Positions 35,438-45,314 of a DNA stretch of 64,000 nt are shown piece by piece. The translations under genes were made by a program, and so were the position numbers. The notes under the pieces are model-generated. The model was not told the DNA's origin. It did no database searches and was given only the letters and a program-made list of their open reading frames with translations. Within the stretch, counting starts at the first letter, position 1. Each line of letters opens with the position of its first letter. The stretch is from Pseudomonas denitrificans (nom. rej.) (lineage in GTDB: Bacteria > Pseudomonadota > Gammaproteobacteria > Pseudomonadales > Pseudomonadaceae), in assembly GCF_008807415.1 (NCBI RefSeq), contig NZ_CP043626.1:1984001-2048000 (forward strand), given 5' to 3'.

Positions 35438-36049
35438 ATGTTCAGATTCATCAAGACCACCATTGCCGGCGGTCTGCTCTTCATTCTTCCGCTGGTACTG
35501 CTGTTCATCCTCATCGAGAAGGCCATCCATCTGCTCAGTGGCCCGCTGCAGAAGGTGCTGCCGATCTTCGCGGGCTTTTCTGTCGCGGGAGCCACCTCCG
35601 TCACCGTGGCGGCCATCTTCGTGCTGCTGCTCTTCTGCTTCCTGGCGGGTCTGCTGGCCAGGACTGCAGCAGCTTCCAGCGCACTACGGGCGCTGGAAGA
35701 CCGGCTGCTCGGCAATCTGCCGGGCTACCAGCTGCTCAAGGACGCGACAGCCCGATTCACCGGCATGGAGAACATCGAAGGCGCCCGCGTCGTGATGGTC
35801 ATCCAGGACAGCGGCTACCGATTCGGCCTGTGCCTGGAAAGCCGGGAAGACTGGCTGCTGGTCTACATGCCTGACGGTGGCCCCGCAGGCGGCACCGCTG
35901 GCGAGGTGCAGACACTGACCAGCGATGCCGTGGTGATGACCGATATCCCCTGGCTTTCGCTGCTGGCCTGCCTTCGCCGGGGCGGACGCGGTGCGCTGGA
36001 GCTGGCCGCTCCCTACCTGGACGGGAAAGCCCCGGCCGGCACTGACTGA
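35438..36049 (+). CDS. DUF502-family inner-membrane protein
   Basis: A 203-residue protein with two N-terminal membrane helices (TTIAGGLLFILPLVLLFILI and TVAAIFVLLLFCFLAGLLA) and the DUF502 pattern, including LPGYQLLKDATARFTGMEN and the later VVMTDIPWLSLLACLRRGG. The function of the family is unknown. The ATG follows AAGGAG. It stands alone, flanked by a divergent DUF1302 operon and the convergent betT gene, so context does not help. Confidence 0.85.
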   Translation: MFRFIKTTIAGGLLFILPLVLLFILIEKAIHLLSGPLQKVLPIFAGFSVAGATSVTVAAIFVLLLFCFLAGLLARTAAASSALRALEDRLLGNLPGYQLLKDATARFTGMENIEGARVVMVIQDSGYRFGLCLESREDWLLVYMPDGGPAGGTAGEVQTLTSDAVVMTDIPWLSLLACLRRGGRGALELAAPYLDGKAPAGTD

Positions 36050-36109
36050 GACTTTCCCGCAGCCGCTCTCGATGGGCCCCGCCAATGGCGGCGGAGCCCA
36101 CCACAGGCC

Positions 36110-36493
36110 TCAGCGCACTACATGCAGGTAGTGCAGATGCCGCTCGTACTGATCCAGGATGTCGGCAATCACGTCGTCACGGCTCCAGCCCATGATGTCG
36201 TAATCCTGGCCACCTTCGCGCAGATGCACCTCGGCGCGGAAGTACTTGCGGGCTTCACCGCCATCGCTGTCGTCGAGCACCATGAAGCTCGGACTGGTAA
36301 AGGCCCGCGGGCGAACCTCATAGCGGAAGTGTGCCTCGCCCGAAGGCGAGAGGTCGAGGCTGACACGGCCATCGTCCAGTTCCACCACCGAGACCTCCTG
36401 CCCCTGCTTGCGCAGCTCTGCTGCCACCTCCTCGCAGGCCGGGCGGACCACCTCGCTGATGAAGCGGGTGACGTGGGCGCGGCGTGGCTTCAT
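36110..36493 (-). pseudogene. betT: Detached C-terminal regulatory domain of BetT
   Basis: 127 residues from MKPRRAHVTRFISEVVRPA to RHLHYLHVVR match the C-terminal extension of BetT-type choline transporters, including VRPRAFTSPSFMVLDD and REGGQDYDIMGWSRDDV. The C-terminal tail of BetT is known to govern osmotic activation. The missing link HHEGGWQRRLRNIA is encoded upstream in this frame. Adding one C at the C5 run (36535-36539 on the plus strand) joins it to the permease, so the split is probably a sequencing error or a recent frameshift. Confidence 0.75.
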
Positions 36494-38085
36494 GGCGATG
36501 TTGCGCAGGCGGCGCTGCCAGCCGCCTTCGTGATGGGGGCATGGCGCGGTGCGGGCAACGCCTGGTTGCGCAGGCCGCGCCGCGTGGCGTCCAGGTGCAG
36601 CGCGCGGAACAAGCCCCAGATCGACGCCAGCAGGATGATCGAGAAAGGCAGCGCACTGGCGATGGTCGCCGTCTGCAGTGCCTTGAGCCCGTTAGCCAGC
36701 AGCAGCGCCACGGCGACCACACCGATGCTCACCGACCAGAAGATACGTTGCCACAGTGGCGAATGGGCATGCCCGGAAGAGGCCAGCATATCCACCACCA
36801 GTGCGCCGGAGTCGGCGGATGTCACGAAGAACACCACCACCATCAGCACCGCCACCATTGACACCACACTCGACAGCGGGAAGTGCTCCAGGAAGGCGAA
36901 CAACGCCAGCGAGCTGTCCTGATCGACGATTGTCGCCAGGTCGCGCACCCCCTCGTTGAGGATCATGTGGATGGCCGAATCACCGAACACCGTCATCCAC
37001 AGCAGGGTGAACCCGGCCGGCACGAAAAGCACGCCGCAGACGAACTCGCGGATCGTCCTGCCGCGCGAGATGCGCGCGATGAACAGCCCCACGAAGGGCG
37101 ACCAGGACAGCCACCAGCCCCAGTAAAGCAGCGTCCAGCCGCCGATCCAGTCGGTCGGTTGATAGGCGTAGAGATTGAAGGTTTTGTTGACGATGTCCGA
37201 CAGGTAGGCGCCGGTGTTCTGCACATAGGTCTGCAACAGGAAGACGGTCGGACCGAGCAGCAGCACGAAGAGCATGAGGATCACGGCCAGCGCCAGGTTC
37301 AGCTCGGAAAGGATGCGGATGCCCTTGTCCAGGCCGCTGGCGACCGAAAGCGTGGCCAGGCCGCAGGTCACCGTGATGAGGATGATCTGCACCGTGAGAT
37401 TCACCGGCAGGCCGAACAGGTGGTGGAAACCACTGTTGATCTGCAGCACGCCGTAGCCCAGGGAAGTGGCGACGCCGAATACGGTACCGATGATGGCGAA
37501 GACATCCACTGCGTGGCCGATGGGCCCGTAGATGCGCTCGCCGATCAGCGGATAGAGCGCCGAACGCAGGGTCAGCGGCAGGCCCTTGCGGAAGCTGAAA
37601 TACGCCAGGATCAGGCCGACGATGGCGTAGATCGCCCAAGCGTGCAGGCCCCAGTGGAAGAAGGTGATCTTCATTGCCTCGCGGGCGGCAGCGACGGTGC
37701 CCGCCTCGCCCACCGGCGGGCTGGTGAAGTGCATGATCGGCTCGGCTACGCCGAAGAACATCAGGCCGATGCCCATGCCGGCGGAAAACAGCATGGCGAA
37801 CCAGCTGCTGCTGCGGTACTCCGGCTCGCTGTGATCGGGGCCGAGCTTGATGTCACCGTAGCGGCTGATGGCGAGGAACACCACGCTGATCAGGATCAGC
37901 GCGACGGCGAGGATGTAGAACCAGCTGGCATTGCCGAAGATCCAGCGCTGCACGCTGTCGAACTGCGTCTGGGCCTCGGCCTGGAAGACCACGGCGTACA
38001 GCACGAGCAGGAAGATCAGTGCGGCGCTGGTGTAGAAAACCGGTGGATTGAGGGTGCTGCGGGGGCGGGACGAAGTCTCCATCAA
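36490..38085 (-). CDS. betT: BCCT-family choline/betaine transporter BetT, permease core
   Basis: A 531-residue BCCT protein with twelve predicted helices and family hallmarks: FSAGMGIGLMFFGVAEP, FHWGLHAWAIYAIVGLILAY and, in the substrate site, WTLLYWGWWLSWSPFVGLFI. It imports choline (or a related quaternary amine) for osmoprotection and as a carbon source. The reading frame ends in RHAPITKAAGSAACATSP after a C5 run, losing the usual C-terminal regulatory tail, which lies intact in the next frame (36110-36493). The start at 38085 follows AGGAGAT. If the frameshift is real, uptake would still work but osmotic activation would be altered. Confidence 0.88.
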   Translation of the reverse strand: MMETSSRPRSTLNPPVFYTSAALIFLLVLYAVVFQAEAQTQFDSVQRWIFGNASWFYILAVALILISVVFLAISRYGDIKLGPDHSEPEYRSSSWFAMLFSAGMGIGLMFFGVAEPIMHFTSPPVGEAGTVAAAREAMKITFFHWGLHAWAIYAIVGLILAYFSFRKGLPLTLRSALYPLIGERIYGPIGHAVDVFAIIGTVFGVATSLGYGVLQINSGFHHLFGLPVNLTVQIILITVTCGLATLSVASGLDKGIRILSELNLALAVILMLFVLLLGPTVFLLQTYVQNTGAYLSDIVNKTFNLYAYQPTDWIGGWTLLYWGWWLSWSPFVGLFIARISRGRTIREFVCGVLFVPAGFTLLWMTVFGDSAIHMILNEGVRDLATIVDQDSSLALFAFLEHFPLSSVVSMVAVLMVVVFFVTSADSGALVVDMLASSGHAHSPLWQRIFWSVSIGVVAVALLLANGLKALQTATIASALPFSIILLASIWGLFRALHLDATRRGLRNQALPAPRHAPITKAAGSAACATSP

Positions 38086-38203
38086 GTGTTATCTCCTGTA
38101 ACGCGTCAGCCTGTGCCAGAAGCGGGCGCAAGCGCTGCCAAGGGTACCCTTTTTCGGTATCGAATTTTCTCGATGGGGCAGCACTGCCCTTCCCCGCCGC
38201 CGC

Positions 38204-38737
38204 TCAGGGGCAGGCGCTCGCGCCCCCTGCACTGGCCCGCGCCACCTGCTCCGCCAGCTTGCGCAGGTTGCTCTGATGCGCGCTCACCAGGCTGTCCACG
38301 CTATTCTCCGCAGGGCTCTGCAGGCTGCTGTGGCAAGTCAGGGATTTCTCGCTGCCGTGCTTGCGCAAGCGCCATTGAGCCTCCAGCAGTGAATACTGCC
38401 CCGGCACCGAATCGAATCGCTGGACCTCCACTCGCAACAGCGACGCGCCGGGCGCAGGCGCACCGAGCTGGTCCTGCAGGGCGTTGCCGAACTCGTCGAC
38501 CAGATTCGCGCCCCACCACTCGGTCTCGAGGATCACCAGGCCGCTGCCGCCCTGGCGAACCACCATCTGCGAGCGATCCACCTGCGGCGGCAGCAGCACG
38601 CGCTCGACGCGCACCTGGCCGCTGGCGGGGCTGCCGGGCTGGGCCGGCAGCAGCGTGTGATAGTGCACCGGCGCGCTGCTGCAGCCCCCCAGCAGCGCGA
38701 ACAGTCCCGCCAATGGCAGCAGGGATGACTTCGGCAT
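38204..38737 (-). CDS. pqiC: PqiC-type lipoprotein (ABC_trans_aux)
   Basis: A 177-residue outer-membrane lipoprotein with lipobox LLGGC after MPKSSLLPLAGLFA. The body matches PqiC/DUF330 (VRVERVLLPPQVDRSQMVVR, then WWGANLVDEFGNALQDQLG). PqiC anchors the PqiB needle at the outer membrane for lipid traffic. The start at 38737 has AGGAGA upstream and puts the signal at the very N-terminus; an ATG at 38770 overlapping the pqiB stop would add 11 residues. It is the last gene of pqiA-pqiA-pqiB-pqiC. Confidence 0.85.
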   Translation of the reverse strand: MPKSSLLPLAGLFALLGGCSSAPVHYHTLLPAQPGSPASGQVRVERVLLPPQVDRSQMVVRQGGSGLVILETEWWGANLVDEFGNALQDQLGAPAPGASLLRVEVQRFDSVPGQYSLLEAQWRLRKHGSEKSLTCHSSLQSPAENSVDSLVSAHQSNLRKLAEQVARASAGGASACP

Positions 38738-38766
38738 CGGCTTTCTCTCCTGTGTACGGTGCTTGC

Positions 38767-40404
38767 TCATGGCTGCAGGTTGTCCGCATCCGCACCCTTG
38801 GGTTTGCCACGGATGAGCGATTCGGGGTGACGTCCGAGGTAGTCGGAGAGATCGCGCAGCGAGCGTGACATGCGATCCAGCTCATTCAGGGTATCGCTGA
38901 GTTTCTCCCGCTGCGGCGAGTTCTCGCCCAGCGCCGAGTTGGCCGTGGCCAGGGTCGAACGCACCTCGGCCAGGGTGCTGGTCACCGCGGGCAAGGTCTG
39001 GGTATTGAACTGCTTGAGGCTGCCCTGCAGCTCGCGCAGGTTGCCATCGAGATTGTTGGCAATGCTCTCCAGCGGCAGCTTGCGGATACGCTCCACCACT
39101 GCCTGCAACTGCTCCTGGAGTTTTTCCAGGCTGCTGGGAACCGTGGGGATCAGCAGCGGCCGGGCAGTGCCATCGAAGGCCACGGGCTTGGCATCGGGAT
39201 AGAAGTCCAGGGAAATGTACAGCTGGCCGGTCAGCAGGTTGCCGCTGCGCGCCTGGGCACGCATACCGTGCTCGACGAAGCTGCTGATCACACGGGTGAC
39301 CCCGGCCTCATCCCCGGTCGTGCTGTTGAACGCCCGGACCATCTTCTGGTGCACCGGGCCCAGTCGCTGCGGGTAGATCACCGCATCGACCAGCACCGGG
39401 AAGCTTTGCTGCTTCTCGTCGTAGTCCAGCTGGATGCCCGTGACCTTGCCGAACTCGACGCCCATGAACTCGACTGGCGCGCCCACGCTGAGCCCGCGCA
39501 TCGACTGGTCGAAACGCAGGCGCAGGTACTGGGCGATACCCGACGGCGGCGCCAGGGCGCCCTCGCGGTCGGCGTACAGGTCGAAGACCTGGTTGTCGTT
39601 GGCAGCCGCCACGTCGGTGCTTCCCTCCGGCGTGCCGAAGGCCAGCCCACCCACCAGCAGTGCCGAGAGCGACTCGGTATTGACCTTCAGGCCGTTGGCG
39701 CCCACATCGACGTCCACGCCGCTGGCGTTCCAGAAACGGGAGTTCTGGGTGACGAAGGCGTCGTTCGGTGCCTCGACGAAAATGCCCAGGTCCACGCCCT
39801 TGCCATCGCTGCGCAAGGCATAGGAGGTCACCTGCCCACCGGGATCTTGCGGTAATAGATCGGCGAGCCGATATCCAGCGAGCCGAGGTCTTCAGCGCGC
39901 AATACGAAGCTCTTGCCCTTCTCGCCATAGGTGATGGGCGGAGGAGCCTCCAGCCCGGTGAAGCGCTTCTGCGGCGCCCGCGACTCCCCGGCATCCGCGC
40001 CAATGAAGTTGCCCGACAGCAGTGTGTCCACACCGGTAACGCCACCGGCACCGATACGTGGGCGCACCACCAGAACTTGGCGCCCTGGGTGGCGAAGGAT
40101 TCCGCTTCCTTGTTGAGCTTCACCGTGGCGTTGACGCTGTTCTTGTCGTTGGCCAGCTCCACCGCCTCGACCTCCCCGATGACCACGCTGCGGTACTTGA
40201 CCTGGGTCTTGTGCGCGACCAGGCCTTCGCCGGTCCTGAACGAGATTTCGATGGTCGGCCCCTGCTCCATCCAGTTGCGCACGATCAGCGAGGCGCCCAC
40301 CAGCAGCGCGACTATCGGCACAATCCAGACCATCGACACGTTCCAGCGCCGCGTGCGCACCGGCGCGGCCCCGGCGTGCCTGGCTTAAGGGTGTCCTGCT
40401 GCAT
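38767..40404 (-). pseudogene. pqiB: PqiB MCE-domain needle protein, interrupted by three one-base deletions
   Basis: The full PqiB sequence can be read only by changing frame three times. MQQDTLKPGTP (from 40404) joins VRTRRWNVSMVWIVPIVALL by adding a base at the C4 run 40369-40372. GAKFW joins VVRPRIGAGGVTGVDTLLSG near 40070, and YYRKIPVG joins QVTSYALRSDG near 39834. It has one N-terminal helix and repeated MCE domains (residues VKYRSVVIGEVEAVEL, GAPVEFMGVEFGKVTG), then a C-terminal coiled coil. PqiB forms a tunnel for lipids between membranes. All three breaks are single missing G/C bases, so the gene is probably intact in the organism. Confidence 0.8.
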
Positions 40405-41019
40405 CGATAGGGTCTCCGTCGTCCCAGATAAGCCGTGGATCGAAACTCATGGCGGAAAGCATGGTGAAGACAACCACCAGGCCGAAGAAAAGAATGCCCG
40501 CTCGCGGCTCGATGGTGCCCAGTTCGCGCATCTGCACCAGGGCGGCCACCAGCGCGACGACCAGCACGTCGAGCATCGACCAGTAGCCGATCAGTTCGAC
40601 CAGGCGATACAGCTGGGAGCGCTGGCGTTGCGCCCAGCTGCTGCGTCGCTGCACGGTCAGCAGCAACATGCCCATAGCCAGGAACTTGACCGCCGGCACG
40701 CCGATACTGGCGATGAAGATGATCAGGGCGATATCCCACGCCCCGCTTTCCCAGAACTCGAGCACGCCGCCGCCGATGGTGCTGTCGATGCCCTGACCGA
40801 GCATCTCGGTATGCATCACCGGCAGCAGGTTGGCGGGGATGTAGAAGATCAGGGCGGCGATGAGAAACGCCCAGGCGCGCGTAACGGCCTCGCCCTTGCG
40901 CACATGCAGCGGCGCACCGCAGCGCCCGCAGTGATGGCCGTGCTCACGGACATCGCAGGCCAGTCCGCAACCATGGCAGAGGCACAGGTTGAGTTCGGTC
41001 GCCAGGGGGGACGGCTCAT
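40385..41019 (-). pseudogene. pqiA: PqiA, second half-protein, frameshifted near the N-terminus
   Basis: From the ATG at 41019 (overlapping the first pqiA by 4 bp) the protein reads MSRPP and then leaves frame. With one more C in the C6 run (41005-41010) it continues as LATELNLCLCHGCGLACDV, then HHCGRCGAPLHVRKGEAVTR and on through 40903-40385. The zinc-ribbon CxxC pairs and four membrane helices (AFLIAALIFYIPANLLPVM, ...) are PqiA features. The protein receives or energises lipid transfer into PqiB. As sequenced only the part from 40903 onward could be translated, without the zinc ribbon. Probably a sequencing error. Confidence 0.8.
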
Positions 41020-41612
41020 ACGCGCTCCCAGAGTTCGCGGATATCCTTCCCGGCGATATAGAGGATCAGTACGCTGAGCGCCGCCATGGCCAGCAGCCCG
41101 ATGCCGGGGATCACGTCGAGCAGGCCGGCCAGCTTGATCACCGCGACCATGGTTCCCAACAGGCAGACCTCCAGCATGCTCCACGGGCGCAGGGCCTCCA
41201 GCCAGCGCATGCTGAAGGCGAAAGCCGGCGCCCGGCGCCCGGCCTGGGCGAACGCCAGCACCCAGATGAGCAGTGTTATCTGCAGCACCGGGGCGAGGAT
41301 GATCGCCAGCGCCACGACCAGCGCGATGAGGGTGATGCTGCCGCTGCTGAGGATCATCACCGAATCCCACAGCGTCGCGGAGTTGCTCAGCCCCTGCATG
41401 CTGATGGTCATCACCGGGTAGCTGTGGGCGAACGCCAGCAGGATGGCGCCGGTAATGGCCAGGGCCAGTCGCTGCTGAATCGTCAGCGCATTGTGCCGGT
41501 GAAGGACTCCGCCACAGCGCTCGCACAGGGCACGCTGATGGCGCTGGAGCGGCTCACGCCGGTACACCGCATCGCAGTATTCGCAAATGATCAGATCGCT
41601 GGAGGTCGACAT
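41016..41612 (-). CDS. pqiA: PqiA-family membrane protein, first half-protein
   Basis: A 198-residue paraquat-inducible protein A domain: N-terminal zinc ribbon (ICEYCDAVYRREPLQ, then LCERCGGVLHRH) followed by four helices (LALAITGAILLAFAHSYPVM, LIALVVALAIILAPVL...). In E. coli one PqiA carries two such halves; here they are two genes with 4-bp overlap, a common arrangement in Pseudomonas. It is the first gene of the pqi operon. The ATG at 41612 is preceded by a weak AGAG-like site. Intact. Confidence 0.88.
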   Translation of the reverse strand: MSTSSDLIICEYCDAVYRREPLQRHQRALCERCGGVLHRHNALTIQQRLALAITGAILLAFAHSYPVMTISMQGLSNSATLWDSVMILSSGSITLIALVVALAIILAPVLQITLLIWVLAFAQAGRRAPAFAFSMRWLEALRPWSMLEVCLLGTMVAVIKLAGLLDVIPGIGLLAMAALSVLILYIAGKDIRELWERV

Positions 41613-41822
41613 GCGGACTCTCGGCTTGCCGTGTACGCGCTACTGCCCCCGATTCGCGCCACGCTTATGTCGGGGAAGACTAGTCGAATAATCGCCGGGG
41701 GCCGCTTGAAGAGTGCCGGACCAAATGGTCAGCGGGCCTGCTCACGGTTTCCTCGGGGCCAGCCATACTGAGTCCAGCCCCGGCTTTTCAACTGCAGCCC
41801 ATTACGAGAGGGAGATTCGTCG

Positions 41823-43511
41823 ATGGTCGACTTCGTGTTGCATGCATTGCGCGCCAACCCTGAGATAGCGGTCTTCCTGGCCATCGCGCTGGGCGTGCTC
41901 CTGGGCCGCGTACGCATCGGCGAATTTCACCTGGGATCGGTGGCTGGTGCTCTGCTGATGGGCTTGCTGATCGGTCAGATCGGCCTGGAAGTGCCGCACG
42001 TGCTGAAGTCGGTATTCTTCGCGCTGTTCATCTACGCCGTGGGCTTCAAGAGCGGGCCGGAGTTCTTCGGCAGCCTCAACCGCGGCACGGTCAAACTGGT
42101 CGTGCTGTCCGTCGTCCTGTGCGCCACCGCACTGGCCACCATCCTGGTCATGAACCGAATCTTCCAGTTCGACGCGGGTTTTACCGCCGGGCTGGGAGCC
42201 GGCGCGTTGACCGACACGGCCATCATGGGGACCGCCAGCAGCGCGATAGCACAACTGGCCATCGATGAAGCGGCGAAATCCCAGCTCAACAGCCACATGG
42301 CGGTCGCTTACGCCATTACCTACGTGTTCGGCACCATCGGGCTGGTGGTCTTCGTCGGCAGCATCGCCCCCAGGCTGCTGCGGGTCGACCTGAAGGAGTC
42401 GGCGAGGGAGCTGGAGCGTCAACTAGGCATCGAACGGGAAGAGAACGCCATCAGCATTCCCTACACCCGCATCGTCGTGCGCGCCCACTGCCTGAGCGTG
42501 CCCGCCGCCGTTGGCCAGCGCATCCAGGACATCGAAGCGCTTCACGCGTCGCTGAGTATCGAGCGGGTCATTCGCAACGGGCAGATTCTGGAGCGTTCAG
42601 CGGACCTGAAGCTCAGCGCCGGCGACATACTCGCGGTCTATGCCTTGCGCGAGGCCGTGCCCGAGCTGAGCCAATGGATAGGCCCGGAAATCGACAACCC
42701 GGAAAGCATGTCGTTTCCCACCCGCGACGCCGACATCGTGCTCACCTCCCCCAAGCTGGCCGGCAAGACCATTCACCAGATCAAGGCCATGCTGATCGGC
42801 GCCGAGCGCATGGGCTGCTATATCCGCACCATCACCCGCCAGGGGCTGGAGCTGCCACTGCTGCCCGAAACGGTGCTGCACCGGGGCGATGTCATTACGC
42901 TGGTGGGCCGTACCGCGAGTGTCGAGGCCCTGGCCGAGCAGATCGGTCGCATCCGCACAAGCAACTACAAGAGCGACATTGCCATCCATGCCCTGGGGAT
43001 GGTGATCGGCTCCCTGGTCGGCATGCTCTCGACCCATATCGGCATGATTCCCGTCGAGCTGGGCATCGGCGGCGGCGTGCTGCTGGCGGGGCTGCTGATC
43101 GGCTGGTTCAACTCGCGTCATCCCGAGCTCGGTGCGCTGCCTCCGGCCGCACAATGGGCGTTCTCCGAGTTCGGCCTGACAGCATTCGGTGCCGTCGTCG
43201 GCCTGCTGGCTGGACCCGCCGCCATCACCGCCATCCAGGAGCAAGGCGCCGCCCTGCTGGTCGCGGGAGCTATCGTCACGATCATTCCGCCGCTGGTGAC
43301 GCTCTATTTCGGCCGCTACGTCCTGGGGCTCCACCCGATGATCCTGTTCGGTGCCCTGGCCGGCGCCCAGACGGAGGCCGCATCGATGAACAAGATCATC
43401 GAGCAATCCGGCAGCAACACCCCGGTCGTCGGCTTCACGGTCTGCTACGCCATTTCGAACGTGCTGCTGGCAGTCTGCGGCCCCATCATCGTGGCCCTGA
43501 CCACGTCCTGA
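41823..43511 (+). CDS. AspT/YidE-family putative antiporter with RCK_C domains
   Basis: A 562-residue protein with the AspT duplication. An N-terminal block of helices (AVFLAIALGVLLGRVRIGEF) includes GFTAGLGAGALTDTAIMGTA. Two TrkA_C/RCK_C cytosolic domains follow (residues about 205-370, one ending ILAVYALREAVPELS), and then a second helix block (GMIPVELGIGGGVLLAGLLI, FGALAGAQTEAASMNKI). Known members exchange aspartate for alanine or succinate. The substrate here is unknown. The ATG follows GAGAGGGAG. It stands alone between two oppositely oriented genes. Confidence 0.88.
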   Translation: MVDFVLHALRANPEIAVFLAIALGVLLGRVRIGEFHLGSVAGALLMGLLIGQIGLEVPHVLKSVFFALFIYAVGFKSGPEFFGSLNRGTVKLVVLSVVLCATALATILVMNRIFQFDAGFTAGLGAGALTDTAIMGTASSAIAQLAIDEAAKSQLNSHMAVAYAITYVFGTIGLVVFVGSIAPRLLRVDLKESARELERQLGIEREENAISIPYTRIVVRAHCLSVPAAVGQRIQDIEALHASLSIERVIRNGQILERSADLKLSAGDILAVYALREAVPELSQWIGPEIDNPESMSFPTRDADIVLTSPKLAGKTIHQIKAMLIGAERMGCYIRTITRQGLELPLLPETVLHRGDVITLVGRTASVEALAEQIGRIRTSNYKSDIAIHALGMVIGSLVGMLSTHIGMIPVELGIGGGVLLAGLLIGWFNSRHPELGALPPAAQWAFSEFGLTAFGAVVGLLAGPAAITAIQEQGAALLVAGAIVTIIPPLVTLYFGRYVLGLHPMILFGALAGAQTEAASMNKIIEQSGSNTPVVGFTVCYAISNVLLAVCGPIIVALTTS

Positions 43512-43553
43512 GAGGCAGATTGCCAGAGCGCAGGAGCGCGCCGACAATGGCGG

Positions 43554-43976
43554 TCAATGATGGTGCTTGTGCTTGTGGTGGTTGTCGTGGTGGTCGTGAT
43601 TGTCATGGTGGTCATGGCCATCGTCGGCCAGGTTGTTGCCGATGGCGCTGCCCGCCGCTCCACCGAGACCCGCGCCCACAAGGCCGCCAGTAGATCCGCC
43701 CACCTTGCTCCCGACCACCTGGCCGCCCGCCGCACCGAGGCCGCCACCAATGGCCGCTTCGGTCTTCTTCCCGTCCTTCGCCGACATCGCGCCGCCTGCC
43801 GCCCCGCCGACCCCGGCGCCGATCGCCGCACCAGTGCTACCACCGACGGCATTGCCCACCACGCTCCCCAGAGCGCCTCCAATACCGCCTCCGACCGCCG
43901 TGGTCGTGGTCTCGCCGGCCATGACGCCTTGTGACGCCAGGATGGTAAAAGCAAGTGCTGAGAGGGACTTCCGCAT
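43554..43976 (-). CDS. Glycine-zipper exported protein with a histidine-rich tail
   Basis: A 140-residue protein: signal peptide (MRKSLSALAFTILASQGVMA), then about 90 residues of Gly/Ala-rich glycine-zipper repeats (GGGIGGALGSVVGNAVGG, repeated with variations), then a C-terminal tail with about 14 histidines (HDHHDNHDHHDNHHKHKHHH). Glycine zippers insert into or against membranes, and the tail should bind Ni, Zn or Cu. Of the two adjacent ATGs, 43976 is at the better distance from GGAG. No family with a known function was recognised. It stands alone, so the role is open. Confidence 0.75.
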   Translation of the reverse strand: MRKSLSALAFTILASQGVMAGETTTTAVGGGIGGALGSVVGNAVGGSTGAAIGAGVGGAAGGAMSAKDGKKTEAAIGGGLGAAGGQVVGSKVGGSTGGLVGAGLGGAAGSAIGNNLADDGHDHHDNHDHHDNHHKHKHHH

Positions 43977-44258
43977 CATCGACTCCAGAAACTGTATACA
44001 AGACAACCAGTCTGAAGGACGCGGAAATGGCGGACAAATCGACCTTCGCGGTTCATGGACCTGAGTCAATCAATCGGTCCGTTCTTCCCCCGCCTGTCGC
44101 TTGGGCCAACTCTTGCTCGATGTGAATCAATCAGCGGGTTGCGTACATTTCCCCCTGGGCGCTCCCTGCGACAACTTCGAAAGCATTTGGCACGAGCCCG
44201 ACTATTCTTCTGTGCGTATGGCCTGCCGGAACTCCGATGGGCAACAAGGAGACGCTTC

Positions 44259-44981
44259 TTGAATCGGACTCGACTGCTCATCGCATCCTGCCTGTCGCTG
44301 ATTTCATTCTTCGCTCATGCCCAGGTGGCTTTTCTCCAGGGCCGTCTCTACGAGCTTCGCCGCGATACTTCGCCAGCCACCTGCACCGAATGGCCGAACG
44401 GGCTCCCGGACGGTGTCTGGGGCAATGGCGGCGAATACGTTCCCGATGGCGATCACCTGAGCGCCAATGGCGACGTGCTGATCACTTCGGCGATCTACAA
44501 GCCCACGGGTGTTCGCGTTTCTCACACCTTCTATAAAAGCCGGCAGTCGTGTCTGGCGGACCTTTCCCCACAACCGATGACGGCTGCCGCGAAGAACGAT
44601 GGCCAGGGCAGCTACGTCGACAGGCTGCAGCAGGATTTCGGTAGCCGCCTGTATTTCAGCTCCGCCGAGGCGGAGGCCCTGGTGAAGAAGATCAATATCG
44701 ACTGCAAGGCTCCCGATGGCCGCTACCTGCCGCTCTACAACGCACTTCTGGCGCGTCTGGACGAAGCCAGCACGCCCGACGCCTGGATGGAGACCAGCGT
44801 GGTCAACACCGGCAAGAAGCTGCGGGTGTTCGACAGCGTGCGGCTGAAAAGTGGCAAGGAACTCACCCCTCAGTTGACCCTGGAAATCAACGAATTCGGC
44901 GGATACGAAACCCACGGCGTACGCCCGCAGGCGCTGTCGAACGCCTGCTTTGGCAGCTACGGTCCGATCTGGAAGCTCTAG
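44259..44981 (+). CDS. Hypothetical exported protein
   Basis: A 240-residue protein of unrecognised family. I chose the TTG at 44259 because AAGGAG lies 8 nt upstream and the protein then starts with a good signal peptide (MNRTRLLIASCLSLISFFAHA). The open frame runs further upstream to 44055 with non-coding-like sequence. The mature part has paired cysteines (ATCTEWPNGLPDGVW, KSRQSCLADL, NIDCKAPDGRY, NACFGSYG) that could form disulfides in the periplasm. There are no neighbours on the same strand upstream; a 333-bp gap follows. Confidence 0.65.
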   Translation: MNRTRLLIASCLSLISFFAHAQVAFLQGRLYELRRDTSPATCTEWPNGLPDGVWGNGGEYVPDGDHLSANGDVLITSAIYKPTGVRVSHTFYKSRQSCLADLSPQPMTAAAKNDGQGSYVDRLQQDFGSRLYFSSAEAEALVKKINIDCKAPDGRYLPLYNALLARLDEASTPDAWMETSVVNTGKKLRVFDSVRLKSGKELTPQLTLEINEFGGYETHGVRPQALSNACFGSYGPIWKL

Positions 44982-45314
44982 TTTTCCCCGAACCATCGTA
45001 AGTATTTGAATCTGCTGGAGTTGCCTTTCTAGGTGGGCGATAGCGACTTAAGCTCGCCGGCCGGCAAAAAGCTGCGGATCACCCATACTCATTTCTCACC
45101 GATCAGCACTCGCCAGGTCCTCCACAACGTGAGGCCTGTGCGATGCGTGTGCCTGAGCGGCGCAGTAGCAGATGCAAGCCCCCTGCTCTCTTTCCCCAGA
45201 GAAGCCCTGGGAGCGGGGTGACGTGGCAGCCAGGAAGCAGCCGGCGGGAGAACACCTGCCGGGCAGTATCGACAGGGCCAAGTGGCCCGCAAGGAACCAC
45301 AAGAGGGCTGATGA
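44982..45314. other. Long leader upstream of the KefB-type gene
   Basis: 333 bp without a credible gene. On the plus strand several hairpins can be drawn, such as CCGGCGGG (45240-45247) with CCTGCCGG (45257-45264) and GGGCCAAGTGGCCC (45277-45290). An extended 5' untranslated region with regulatory structure is possible. No known riboswitch was recognised. Confidence 0.3.

Noticed and set aside
44982..45314. Riboswitch before the KefB-type gene
   Set aside because: Hairpins can be drawn, but no conserved riboswitch core was recognised; it is kept only as a described gap.
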